From Streptomyces sp. BK239 (GTDB lineage Bacteria; Actinomycetota; Actinomycetes; Streptomycetales; Streptomycetaceae), in the NCBI RefSeq assembly GCF_004217285.1, contig NZ_SHKS01000009.1:124001-188000 (forward strand): 64,000 nucleotides of DNA. Direction: 5' to 3'. A model generated the notes under the pieces. It was given only the letters and a program-made list of their open reading frames with translations, was not told where the DNA came from and did not search any database. Both the position numbers and the translations under genes were made by a program. Below are positions 39,978 through 48,239 of the stretch, one piece after another; positions within the stretch are counted from its first letter, which is position 1, and each line of letters starts with the position of its first letter.

Positions 39978-42629
39978 CTGACTACGACGTTCCGAGAGCT
40001 CGGAATCCTCCCCGAGACCGCCGAGGCCCTGGAGGCCGTCGGCATCACCACTCCCTTCCCCATCCAGGAGATGACGCTCCCCGTGGCCCTGTCGGGCACG
40101 GACGTCATCGGCCAGGCCAAGACCGGCACCGGAAAGACGCTCGGCTTCGGCCTCCCGCTCCTCGAGCGCGTCACGGTCCCCGTCGACGTCGAGGCCGGCC
40201 GCGCCCGCCCCGAGGACCTCACCGACGCCCCGCAGGCGCTCATCGTGGTCCCCACGCGCGAGCTGTGCACGCAGGTCACCAACGACCTGCTGACCGCGGG
40301 CAAGGTGCGCAACGTGCGCGTCACCGCGATCTACGGCGGCCGCGCGTACGAGCCGCAGGTCGAGGCCCTGAAGAAGGGCGTCGACGTCGTCGTCGGCACC
40401 CCGGGCCGGCTGCTGGACCTGGCGGGCCAGAAGAAGCTCAACCTCAAGCACGTCAAGTGCCTGGTCCTCGACGAGGCCGACGAGATGCTCGACCTGGGCT
40501 TCCTGCCCGACGTCGAGAGGATCATCGGCATGCTGCCGGTGAAGCGGCAGACCATGCTGTTCTCCGCGACCATGCCGGGCGCGGTCATCAGCCTCGCCCG
40601 CCGCTACATGTCGCAGCCGACGCACATCAACGCCACCTCGCCCGACGACGCGGGGCGGACGGTCGCGAACACCAAGCAGCACGTGTACCGCGCGCACAAC
40701 ATGGACAAGCCCGAGATGGTCGCGCGCATGCTGCAGGCCGAGGGCCGCGGCCTGGTGATGGTGTTCTGCCGCACCAAGCGCACGGCGGCCGACCTCGCCG
40801 ACCAGCTCAAGCAGCGCGGCTTCGCCTCCGGCGCGGTCCACGGCGACCTCGGCCAGGGCGCCCGCGAGCAGGCGCTGCGCGCCTTCCGCAACGGCAAGGT
40901 CGACGTGCTCGTGTGCACCGACGTCGCCGCGCGCGGCATCGACGTCGAGGGCGTCACCCACGTCATCAACTACCAGTCCCCCGAGGACGAGAAGACCTAC
41001 CTGCACCGCATCGGCCGTACCGGCCGCGCGGGCGCCAAGGGCATCGCGGTCACGCTCGTCGACTGGGACGACATCCCGCGCTGGCAGCTCATCAACAAGG
41101 CGCTGGAGCTCGACTTCAGCGACCCGCCGGAGACGTACTCCACCTCCCCGCACTTCTACGAGGACCTCGGCATCCCCGCGGGCACCAAGGGTGTCCTGCC
41201 GCGCTCGGAGCGCACGCGCGCCGGGCTCGACGCGGAGGAGCTGGAGGACCTGGGCGAGCCGGGCGGCCGCGGTGCTCGCGGGCGCGGCGACCGCCGGGGT
41301 GGACGGGACGACTCCCGCTCCGCCGAGCAGCGTGAGAGCGTCGGCCGTACGCCGCGCCGCCGCCGTCGTACACGGGGTGGCGCCACCGTCGACGGGACGC
41401 CGGCGCCCGAGCAGGCCCGGACCGAGCAGGCAGGGCAGGCCGCGGCTCCCGCCGTCGAGGAGGCGGCGACGTCTCCTCGTACGCCGCGTCGCCGTCGCCG
41501 GACCCGGGGCGGAGCCTCGCAGGACGCCGTCGCCGCGTCGGCCGCCACGGCCGTCGAGTCCGCCGCTCCCGAGGCCGCGGAAGCGGCCGTGACGACGGCG
41601 GAGGGTCCCTCGGAGATCGCGTCCGCCGAGGCCGAGAAGCCGCGCCGCCGCCGCACCCGCCGCAGCGCGGTCGCGTCGGACGCGCCGGCGACCGTGACGG
41701 AGCCGGCCGAGCAGCCGGTCCCCGAGACGACGGCCGTGACCGAGTCGGCCGCCCCGGCCGTCGAGGCGCCGCCGGCGGAGGCCGCCGTCGCTCCGGCGGA
41801 GGCCGTGGAGACCAAGCCGCGCCGCCGCACCCGCAAGGCGACGGCCCCGGCTGAGACCGCGGTCGACACGGCCGAGGCCGCCGAGGCCAAGCCGCGCCGC
41901 ACCCGCAAGGCGACCCAGTCGGAGACGGCCGCCACGCCGGTCATCCCGGCTCAGGCCTCGCAGGAGCCGGAGGCCAAGCCGCGCCGCACGCGCAAGACCG
42001 CCGCCCCGGCGGAAGCCGCCGTGGACACGGTCGAGGCGGCGGAGGCCGCGGAGGTCAAGCCGCGCCGCACCCGCAAGACCGCGGCCGCCAAGGCGGAAGC
42101 CGCCGCCGACACGGCGGAGACGGCCGAGGCCAAGCCCCGTCGCACGCGCAAGACGGCCGCAGCCGCAGCGGAGGCAGCCGTGGACACGGCCGAGGCCGCG
42201 GAGGTCAAGCCGCGCCGCACCCGCAAGACCGCGGCCGCCAAGGCGGAAGCCGCCGCCGACACGGCGGAGACGGCCGAGGCCAAGCCGCGCCGCACCCGCA
42301 AGACGGCCGCAGCCGCAGCGGAGGCAGCCGTGGACACGGCCGAGGCCGCCGAGGCCAAGCCGCGGCGCACCCGCAAGACGGCCGCCGCCCCGGCAGCCGT
42401 CGACGCGGAGACCGCCGAGGCCAAGCCGCGCCGCACCCGCAAGACCGCCGCCCCGGCGACCGGTACGGCCGCCATTCCGGCTCAGGTCTCGCAGGAGCCG
42501 GAGGTCAAGCCCCGCCGGACCCGCAAGACCGCCGCCCCGGCGGAGGCCGCCGCCGACACGGCCGAGGCGCAGCCGAAGCCGCGGCGTACGCGTAAGGCGA
42601 CGGCCGCCGCGAAGCCCGCGGACAGCTGA
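39978..42629 (+). CDS. DEAD-box RNA helicase with repetitive basic tail (apparent CTG start)
   Basis: 883 aa. The N-terminus MTTTFRELGILPETAEALEA then GITTPFPIQ holds the Q-motif. AKTGTGKT, PTRELCTQ, TPGRLLDL, DEADEMLD, SATMPG, VFCRTKRTA and HRIGRTGRAG complete the helicase core (to about residue 390). The remaining 480 residues are a low-complexity tail with repeated PRRTRKT blocks separated by Ala/Glu, probably an RNA-binding region. The only start that keeps the Q-motif is CTG at 39978, with GAGG 7 bases upstream; no ATG, GTG or TTG occurs in frame after the preceding stop at 39897. An ATG at 40071 would delete essential sequence. Confidence 0.88.
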   Translation: MTTTFRELGILPETAEALEAVGITTPFPIQEMTLPVALSGTDVIGQAKTGTGKTLGFGLPLLERVTVPVDVEAGRARPEDLTDAPQALIVVPTRELCTQVTNDLLTAGKVRNVRVTAIYGGRAYEPQVEALKKGVDVVVGTPGRLLDLAGQKKLNLKHVKCLVLDEADEMLDLGFLPDVERIIGMLPVKRQTMLFSATMPGAVISLARRYMSQPTHINATSPDDAGRTVANTKQHVYRAHNMDKPEMVARMLQAEGRGLVMVFCRTKRTAADLADQLKQRGFASGAVHGDLGQGAREQALRAFRNGKVDVLVCTDVAARGIDVEGVTHVINYQSPEDEKTYLHRIGRTGRAGAKGIAVTLVDWDDIPRWQLINKALELDFSDPPETYSTSPHFYEDLGIPAGTKGVLPRSERTRAGLDAEELEDLGEPGGRGARGRGDRRGGRDDSRSAEQRESVGRTPRRRRRTRGGATVDGTPAPEQARTEQAGQAAAPAVEEAATSPRTPRRRRRTRGGASQDAVAASAATAVESAAPEAAEAAVTTAEGPSEIASAEAEKPRRRRTRRSAVASDAPATVTEPAEQPVPETTAVTESAAPAVEAPPAEAAVAPAEAVETKPRRRTRKATAPAETAVDTAEAAEAKPRRTRKATQSETAATPVIPAQASQEPEAKPRRTRKTAAPAEAAVDTVEAAEAAEVKPRRTRKTAAAKAEAAADTAETAEAKPRRTRKTAAAAAEAAVDTAEAAEVKPRRTRKTAAAKAEAAADTAETAEAKPRRTRKTAAAAAEAAVDTAEAAEAKPRRTRKTAAAPAAVDAETAEAKPRRTRKTAAPATGTAAIPAQVSQEPEVKPRRTRKTAAPAEAAADTAEAQPKPRRTRKATAAAKPADS
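42042..42341 (+). repeat. 150-bp near-perfect tandem duplication in the helicase tail
   Basis: 42042-42191 and 42192-42341 are identical except for three bases seen by eye (CCCCGTCGCACG against CCGCGCCGCACC). Each unit encodes 50 residues with two PRRTRKT blocks. The frame is preserved. Confidence 0.88.
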
Positions 42630-42654
42630 TCGCCGCGAGCGACGACAGCGACCG

Positions 42655-42693
42655 CCGACGGCCCGGTTCCCCCTCGGGGAACCGGGCCGTCGG
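42655..42693 (+). terminator. Strong terminator after the DEAD-box gene
   Basis: An 18-bp perfect stem CCGACGGCCCGGTTCCCC/GGGGAACCGGGCCGTCGG with a 3-base CTC loop. Confidence 0.88.
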
Positions 42694-42765
42694 CGTGGTG
42701 AGAGGTTCCGCCCCGGCCGAGAGGCGCTCTGCACCCGGCCTCCGTTGTCCCGGTAACCTCAGCCC

Positions 42766-43671
42766 GTGACCACGCCGATCAGCTTCACCCCGCCTCCCGG
42801 CGCACGCGCGTACCAGCTGCGGACAGCGCGCGGTGAGTTCGCCGTCGTCGACGCGCCGGCGGCGCCCGGTGTCGAGCCGTCGGGCGTCGCGCTGTTGCTG
42901 CCGGGGTTCACCGGGAGCAAGGAGGACTTCCACTTCCTGCACGAGCCCCTGGCGGCCCGCGGCTACCGCACGGTCGCCGTGGACGGACGCGGGCAGAACG
43001 AGTCCCACGGCCCGGCGCGTGACGAAACGCCCTACGCCCAAGCCGAGTTGGCGCGGGATGTGCTCGCACAGGCGGCCGCCCTCGACACTCCCTTGCATCT
43101 CGTCGGGCACTCCATGGGCGGCCAGGTAGCACGGGCGGCCGTCCTCCTGGACCACTCCCCCTTCGTCTCGTTCACCCTCGTCGCCTCGGGCCCGGCGCAC
43201 ATCTCCGAGTCGCAGCGGCAGCGCGTGCAGTTGCTGCACGACGCCCTCGCGGTGATGGAGATGCCCGAGGTATGGGAGGCGATCCTCGCGATGGGCCCAC
43301 CGGAGGAGATCGGCGGCCCCGCGCGGGGGTTCGGCGAACTGTCGCTGATGCGGCTGCGCTGGCTGAACCACAAGCCGGCGCAACTCCTCGCGACGGGACG
43401 TCAGTTGCTCGTCGAGCCCGACCGGGTCGCCGAACTAGCCGCCGCGCCGCTGCCGTTGCACGTACTGTCGGGCGCGCGTGACGACACCTGGCCGGTGAGC
43501 GTCCTGGACGACATGGCCGTGGAGCTGGGTGCGGCCCGCACGGTGATCCCCGGCGCGGAGCACTCCCCCAACCTGGACCAGCCCCTGGCCACGGCCCACG
43601 GCCTGGCGGACTTCTGGGACAAGGTCGTACGCGGGCGACCGGACCGCCGACAGGGCGGACACCCGTCCTGA
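42766..43671 (+). CDS. Alpha/beta hydrolase
   Basis: 301 aa. Motifs are LLLPGFTGSKEDFHFLHEPL, VAVDGRGQNESHGP, nucleophile LVGHSMGGQVARAA, acid in VLSGARDDTWP and His in IPGAEHSPNLDQP. No signal peptide is present. The GTG at 42766 begins MTTPISFTPPPGARAYQL. The substrate is unknown. It converges with the NYN nuclease gene through a small repeat cluster. Confidence 0.87.
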   Translation: MTTPISFTPPPGARAYQLRTARGEFAVVDAPAAPGVEPSGVALLLPGFTGSKEDFHFLHEPLAARGYRTVAVDGRGQNESHGPARDETPYAQAELARDVLAQAAALDTPLHLVGHSMGGQVARAAVLLDHSPFVSFTLVASGPAHISESQRQRVQLLHDALAVMEMPEVWEAILAMGPPEEIGGPARGFGELSLMRLRWLNHKPAQLLATGRQLLVEPDRVAELAAAPLPLHVLSGARDDTWPVSVLDDMAVELGAARTVIPGAEHSPNLDQPLATAHGLADFWDKVVRGRPDRRQGGHPS

Positions 43672-43680
43672 GGCAGCCAG

Positions 43681-43728
43681 TGCCCCGGCACTAGTGCCCC
43701 GGCAGGCAACGTTTGCCCCGGCACTAGT
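43681..43728. repeat. Three copies of TGCCCCGGCA between convergent genes
   Basis: Copies at 43681-43690, 43695-43704 and 43714-43723; the first and third extend to TGCCCCGGCACTAGT. GGCACTAGTGCC is a palindrome and GGCAACGTTTGCC forms a small hairpin. The last copy runs into the stop codon of the NYN gene. It may act as a terminator. Confidence 0.7.
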
Positions 43729-44629
43729 ACTGCGTCTGGAGGTGCTCCCAGAAGCCGTCCCGCAGTACGCGCCGCAGCTCCGCCTGGCCGCGGAGCGAGT
43801 ACTGCAGGATGCGCTCCGCCTCCACCAGGAGGTCCTGGTCGACGGAGCCGGGCAGGTAGGGGTGGCCGGGGAGGAGGTCCGCCAGGGGCTCCCTGCCGCG
43901 CGCCGCGAGCCACTTGGCGGCGATCTGCGCGCCGGCGAAGCGGACCTCCTCACGGGTGGGCCGCTGCACGCCGGCCGGTTCGTACGCCGGGGCGGTGCGC
44001 CGTGAGACGTACGGCTTGAAGAAGTCGAGGTCCAGGGTGCGCTGGCTGTCGACCTCCCACAGGAGCGGCTCGGCCTGGTTGCGGCCCTCGGGGGCCTCGA
44101 TGCCCCAGAGGTGGACGCGTGCGCCGTACCCCTGGGCCGCCTCCACCGCCGAGACCAGGTCCTCGTCGCCGCCGAGGAGTGCCGCGTCGCTGATGGCGCG
44201 GTGCCGGGCGAGGGACTCCAGGTCGGTGCGGATCAGGGAGTCGACGCCCTTCTGCTGGTTGTTGGCGTTCAGGTTGCCCAACCGGATCTTGACGTCCGGG
44301 AGTTCGGCGATGGACTGCTGCTCGGCGGTGTGGATGCGGCGCCGGGCGCCGTCGTACCAGTAGACCCGCAGCAACCGGCTGTCCGCGAAGATCGTGCGCG
44401 CCCGGTCGATGAGCGCTTCGATCAGGCCCTCGGCGTCCAGGTCGAACGCCCGCCGGTCCTCGGTCCCGGCGACCAGCCGGCCCGCCGCCGCGTACAGATA
44501 GCCGGCGTCGACGAAGATCGCGTGCGTCGACGGCGTCTTCGCCACCTCGGCGAGCATGCGCGTCAGCAGCTCGTTCGTGCGGTCGATACGGGCGGCGAGG
44601 GCCGCCAGGTCGTCGTTCATCCCTTCCAT
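43724..44629 (-). CDS. NYN/PIN-domain RNase-like protein
   Basis: 301 aa. The NYN nuclease core (residues about 30-190) has the acidic sites FVDAGYLYAAAGRLV, KGVDSLIRTDLESLA and LLGGDEDLVSAVEAAQGYG. The C-terminal third, after ETFKP-like linker residues, is a helical domain (GAQIAAKWLAARGREPLADL, then LQYSLRGQAELRRVLRDGFW). NYN proteins are metal-dependent endoribonucleases. The ATG at 44629 or the one 9 bases later could be used. The target RNA is unknown. Confidence 0.82.
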   Translation of the reverse strand: MEGMNDDLAALAARIDRTNELLTRMLAEVAKTPSTHAIFVDAGYLYAAAGRLVAGTEDRRAFDLDAEGLIEALIDRARTIFADSRLLRVYWYDGARRRIHTAEQQSIAELPDVKIRLGNLNANNQQKGVDSLIRTDLESLARHRAISDAALLGGDEDLVSAVEAAQGYGARVHLWGIEAPEGRNQAEPLLWEVDSQRTLDLDFFKPYVSRRTAPAYEPAGVQRPTREEVRFAGAQIAAKWLAARGREPLADLLPGHPYLPGSVDQDLLVEAERILQYSLRGQAELRRVLRDGFWEHLQTQY

Positions 44630-44880
44630 TGTCCCGGCGGTCACGCTATGAACACAACCGGTCCCGTTCAGTCCCGCTCCGGCCCCGCTTCGGCCCTGTT
44701 CCGCCACGGCCACTGCGCCTACCCGTCAGTAATTAGGCGTTCGAAAAATTTTATTAGCGTAGGGAATGTTTGTAACAAGCACCGCGTTGAATGCGTATGG
44801 AACAGGGGGCACCGTCGTCCCGTGGGCCGCACATCAGCAGTTCTCCTCAGGAGGATGACCAGACGAAGGGAGAAGCCACC

Positions 44881-45033
44881 ATGCGCTTCGAAATCATGCG
44901 ACTCGACGACGTCGACGGCACGCCCGTGGACAGCACCGTCGTGGACGCCGCCTCCGTCAACCGGATCGTTCAGCAGGCCGCCGCCATCGGGCAGCGACTG
45001 TGGATCCGTCCGGCCGACACCTCGGCCTCGTAG
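44881..45033 (+). CDS. Small conserved protein (50 aa)
   Basis: Begins MRFEIMRLDDVDGTPVDSTV and ends IGQRLWIRPADTSAS. GAAGGGAGAAG lies 6 bases before the ATG. The region upstream (44725-44800) is unusually AT-rich for this genome, e.g. AAAAATTTTATTAG and TTTGTAACAAGC, suggesting a strong or specialised promoter. No domain is known to me. A terminator follows at 45073. Confidence 0.72.
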   Translation: MRFEIMRLDDVDGTPVDSTVVDAASVNRIVQQAAAIGQRLWIRPADTSAS

Positions 45034-45072
45034 CACCTCGACCCCCCTCTACGGGCCCCCTCACATGCGTTC

Positions 45073-45115
45073 CGGAGCCCCGCACCGCGTCGACTCGACG
45101 CCGGGCGGGGCTCCG
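45073..45115 (+). terminator. Terminator after the 50-aa gene
   Basis: Outer stem CGGAGCCCCGC/GCGGGGCTCCG (11 bp) with an inner CGTCGA/TCGACG helix, 40 bp after the stop codon. The remaining stretch to 45314 contains no convincing gene; a 15-codon frame MRKLPGVIPSGAGTW at 45213-45260 follows AGGGGG but is too short to support. Confidence 0.7.
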
Positions 45116-45314
45116 CCCATGTCCGTCCGGGACGGGGAGGCCGCATCCGGAGTTCACCCGAACGGGTGAAGGTGGGCGGGTCGGAAATCCTCGCGAGCGC
45201 AAGGGGGCCAGAGTGAGGAAGTTGCCCGGGGTGATCCCGTCCGGCGCGGGTACCTGGTGAGCACCCGGCGTCCGCGCCGCCCCGACCGCCACTTCACGGG
45301 AAGGCCCTCTCCCT

Positions 45315-45683
45315 GTGCTCGTACACCACGCGGAACCCGCTCTGGCCGCGGCGGCCGCCACCGGCGTCATCCTGGCGGCACGGTTCGCGGCCACCCGCCC
45401 CTACACGCGGCGCCGGGCGGTCGGCACCGCCCGCCGGCGCGCCGCGACGTCCCCCGAGGCACCCGCCCGCCACGATCAGCCGGCTGCCCGGCCGCACTCC
45501 GGACCCACGCCGTCCGCTTCGGCGCGACGCACGCACACCCCGGCCGCGGCCCGTCGCACCACGACACCTCACGGCGGCGTCCGCCCCGCCGAATCGGCCG
45601 TACTGGAGGCCGAGCGGCATGTGCACCGCTGCTGGCAGCGTCTGCGCGCCCACTCCGACCGCCCCGATCACCACGAGGCCTGA
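45315..45683 (+). CDS. Hypothetical basic protein
   Basis: 122 aa from a GTG. An N-terminal hydrophobic stretch (ALAAAAATGVILAARFAA) could be a membrane anchor. A Pro/Arg/Thr-rich low-complexity middle follows, then a C-terminal helix AVLEAERHVHRCWQRLRAHS. Codon third positions are strongly G/C, supporting this frame over an overlapping one starting at 45257. The ribosome site (GGGAAGG, about 12 bases away) is weak. No family recognised. Confidence 0.5.
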   Translation: MLVHHAEPALAAAAATGVILAARFAATRPYTRRRAVGTARRRAATSPEAPARHDQPAARPHSGPTPSASARRTHTPAAARRTTTPHGGVRPAESAVLEAERHVHRCWQRLRAHSDRPDHHEA

Positions 45684-45688
45684 GCTGA

Positions 45689-45738
45689 GGCGTGGTTCCT
45701 ACCGGCAGCCGGATCGCACAGCCGGTAGGAACCACGCC
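45689..45738. terminator. Bidirectional terminator
   Basis: An 18-bp perfect stem GGCGTGGTTCCTACCGGC/GCCGGTAGGAACCACGCC with a 14-base loop, between the convergent 122-aa gene and marC-like gene. Confidence 0.88.
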
Positions 45739-45744
45739 GCCGCG

Positions 45745-46350
45745 TCAGCTGCCCTGGACGACCTGGGTGACCCCGTTGATGATCTGCTGCACGGCGATCG
45801 CGGAGAGCATCATGCCCGCGAGCCGTGTCACCAGGACCACGCCGCCGTCCTTGATGACCCGGATGATCAGCAGCGAGTAGCGCATCACCAGCCACAGCAC
45901 GACGTGGATGGCGAAGATCGCCGCCCACACCGACACCTGCGTGGAGACGCTGCCGGCCTTCTGCACGGCGAGGATGACGGACACGATCGCGCCCGGTCCG
46001 GCGAGCAGCGGCATGCCCAGCGGGACCAGCGCGACGTTGACGTCCTTGGTCTGCTTGGGCTCGTCGGACTTGCCGGTGAGCAGGTCGAGCGCGATCAGCA
46101 GGAGCAGCAGCCCGCCCGCGATCATCAACGCGGGCACTGACACGTGCAAGTAGTTCAGGATCTGGTGGCCCAGCAGCCCGAAAACGGTGATCACGCCGCC
46201 GGCCACGCAGACGGCCTGGAACGCCATCCGCTTCTGCACCTTGCCCGGGCGGCCCGAGGTCAGGGCCAGGAAGATCGGGGTGATGCCGGGGGGATCCATG
46301 ATGACGAACAGGGTGAGGAACAGGGAGCCGAAGACGGCAACGTCGAACAT
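45745..46350 (-). CDS. MarC-family integral membrane protein
   Basis: 201 aa with six hydrophobic segments. Family motifs are FVIMDPPGITPIFLALTSG near the N-terminus and PLGMPLLAGPGAIVSVI in the middle. The fold repeats twice as in UPF0056/MarC proteins. The transport substrate is unknown; the old link to multiple antibiotic resistance has not been upheld. The ATG at 46350 matches family length. The PHP gene lies 70 bp upstream in the same direction and is probably cotranscribed. Confidence 0.9.
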   Translation of the reverse strand: MFDVAVFGSLFLTLFVIMDPPGITPIFLALTSGRPGKVQKRMAFQAVCVAGGVITVFGLLGHQILNYLHVSVPALMIAGGLLLLLIALDLLTGKSDEPKQTKDVNVALVPLGMPLLAGPGAIVSVILAVQKAGSVSTQVSVWAAIFAIHVVLWLVMRYSLLIIRVIKDGGVVLVTRLAGMMLSAIAVQQIINGVTQVVQGS

Positions 46351-46420
46351 GTGTACGGAGGCCTTGCGCGAGAGAGGGTGGAAGTGGACGTGCGGAGCTG
46401 CCCCCGAGGCCGTGACGGCC

Positions 46421-47293
46421 TCAGGCGCGAAGGGCCTCGGGCCCGCCGGTCCCCGGGACGGGGAACGCCCCGGTCGCCCGTCGCGTGATCTCCCCGTACA
46501 CCTCGGGGTCGGTCGTGTACTCGCCGAGCGCGCAGGTCTTGCGGCTGCCGTGGTAGTCGCTGGACCCGGTCACCAGCAGGCCCAGGTCGCGGGCGAGCCC
46601 CCGCAGTCGCGCGCGGGTGTCCGCGTCGTGGTCCATGTGGTCGACCTCGATGCCGTCGAGGCCGGCGGCGGCCAGTTCGGCGATCACTGACTCGGGGACC
46701 GTGCGGCCCCGCTTGCTCGCGGCCGGGTGGGCGAAGACGGTCACGCCGCCCGCCGCCTTGACCAGCCGGATCGCCTCGAAGGGGTCCGTCTCGTGCTTCG
46801 GGATCCAGACCCGTCCGCCGTCGCCCAGCCAGTCCGGGGTGAACGCGTCGCTCACGGTCGGGACGACGCCCAGTTCGACCAGCGCGGTGGCGACGTGCGG
46901 CCGGCCGACGGAACCGTCACCGGCGATGCGCGCGACCTGCTCCCAGGTGACGGGGACGCCCAGCTCGTTGAGCCTGGCGACCATGCCCCGGGCGCGCGGC
47001 ACGCGGTCGTCGCGCACGAGCTCCCGCTCGGCGAGCAGCGCGGGCTCCTCGGGGTCGAAAAGGTAGGCCAGCATGTGCATGCTGACGCCGTCGATCCGGC
47101 AGGACAGTTCGGCGCCGGTGACGAGGGTGAGCCCCTCGGGCAGCGCGGCGATCGCCTCGGCGTGCCCGCGGGTGGTGTCGTGGTCGGTCAGCGCGACGAC
47201 GTCGAGGCCGGCCGTGGCCGCGCCCCGGACGAGTTCGGCAGGGGTGTCCGTACCGTCGGAAGCCGTGGAGTGACAGTGCAGGTCGATGCGCAC
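46421..47293 (-). CDS. PHP-domain phosphoesterase (YciV/RNase AM type)
   Basis: 290 aa. Metal-binding motifs of the PHP fold are visible: RIDLHCHSTASDGT, ALTDHDTTRGH, VTGAELSC, TVFAHPAASKRG, GIEVDHMDHD and VTGSSDYHG. YciV-type enzymes remove nucleotides from 3'-phosphorylated oligonucleotides or trim rRNA 5' ends. No polymerase domain is attached. The GTG at 47293 opens directly on the first motif. It is 157 bp downstream of the zinc-ribbon gene and 70 bp upstream of the MarC gene. Confidence 0.9.
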   Translation of the reverse strand: MRIDLHCHSTASDGTDTPAELVRGAATAGLDVVALTDHDTTRGHAEAIAALPEGLTLVTGAELSCRIDGVSMHMLAYLFDPEEPALLAERELVRDDRVPRARGMVARLNELGVPVTWEQVARIAGDGSVGRPHVATALVELGVVPTVSDAFTPDWLGDGGRVWIPKHETDPFEAIRLVKAAGGVTVFAHPAASKRGRTVPESVIAELAAAGLDGIEVDHMDHDADTRARLRGLARDLGLLVTGSSDYHGSRKTCALGEYTTDPEVYGEITRRATGAFPVPGTGGPEALRA

Positions 47294-47450
47294 GGCACGG
47301 GCTCCAGACGGCGAGAGAGCGGAACGGGACGCTCCAGCATAACGGGAATCCGGACGACCCCTGTCACACCCGCACCCGGGAAGCGCCCCCTACACCCCGG
47401 GAGCACACCCAGCCGCACCCCGCGCTGCGCCCCGCGTGCCCGGCCGGCCC

Positions 47451-48092
47451 TCACGGCTTGAGCAGGTGCGGCGACAACGCCCCGCAGGGCACCAGCTCCA
47501 CCTCGGCGCCCGCGTCCCGCAGGTCCGTCAGCACCAGCTCGCCGTACATCAGCAGCCCGGACTGCTCGGGCCACGCCACCGCCCACAGCCACAGCCCGCA
47601 CGCTTCGCCCGCGAAGACCGCGCGGTCGCCGGGGGCGCCGCTGACGTGCCACAGCGGGGTGGGGCGGCCGGCGGCCAGGACCTTGGCCTCGGGCGGCTTC
47701 TCGACGTTCATGTAGGGGCCGGGGTCGGGCCCCTCCATGCCGGCGTAGCGCGCGCCGAGACCGACGCCGAGCTCCTCGGCGACGAGGATCAGCTCGCCCA
47801 TGCCGCCGAGCGGACCGGGCCCCGAGCACGCGACGGCGCTGGCCCGCCCGCCGCTGCGGTCGTCACCGGCGTACGCCACGCCCGTGAACAGCCAGCCGAC
47901 GGGCAGCGGCCACGGCATCCACACCGGTACCCGGGTGCGGTGCACCACCACACTGAGGGCCTCGACGCTGGGCGGGATCACGGGCTGCAGCGGATGCACC
48001 GTGCCGTGCACATCGCACTGCCAGGAATCGGCGAAGAGTCCGGGAGCCCTGACCCGGCCACCGCACTTCGGGCAACTGGGTTCGCCCCTCAT
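47451..48092 (-). CDS. Zinc-ribbon protein (DUF6758-like)
   Basis: 213 aa. The N-terminus MRGEPSCPKCGGRVRAPGLF followed by WQCDVHGTVHPL is a C-x2-C ... C-x2-H zinc ribbon. The rest is beta-rich and Gly/Pro-rich, with WMPWPLPVGWLFTGVAYAGD and LHLW-like tryptophan strands. No catalytic motif or signal peptide. I associate it with DUF6758, with moderate certainty. Its promoter region is shared with the divergent MFS exporter gene. Confidence 0.7.
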   Translation of the reverse strand: MRGEPSCPKCGGRVRAPGLFADSWQCDVHGTVHPLQPVIPPSVEALSVVVHRTRVPVWMPWPLPVGWLFTGVAYAGDDRSGGRASAVACSGPGPLGGMGELILVAEELGVGLGARYAGMEGPDPGPYMNVEKPPEAKVLAAGRPTPLWHVSGAPGDRAVFAGEACGLWLWAVAWPEQSGLLMYGELVLTDLRDAGAEVELVPCGALSPHLLKP

Positions 48093-48154
48093 AGAGCCCC
48101 ACGGTCCTACCCGATCCCGTCCACGTCAAGGACGATCACCCGTCCGGGCCTGCC

Positions 48155-48194
48155 AAGTTAGATGTAACTTGCATTAATTAGTGACCCTAACTTA
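48155..48194 (+). promoter_or_regulatory. Palindromic operator region of the MFS gene
   Basis: AAGTTA-GATG-TAACTT (48155-48170) is a perfect palindrome, and a third half-site TAACTTA occurs at 48188-48194, with AT-rich GCATTAATTAG between. Such sites suit a dimeric MarR- or TetR-type repressor overlapping the promoter of the exporter 70 bp downstream. Confidence 0.6.
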
Positions 48195-48239
48195 GTGTGT
48201 GTAAATACCAACTATCAGCCGCGGGATTGGAGCACCGGC

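Noticed and set aside
45213..45260. 15-codon frame MRKLPGVIPSGAGTW
   Set aside because: Too short to support, no conserved feature and no clear regulatory structure.
45257..45688. Plus-strand frame overlapping the 122-aa hypothetical gene
   Set aside because: Arg/Pro/His-rich composition typical of a shifted frame; the 45315 frame has better third-position GC and a helical C-terminus.
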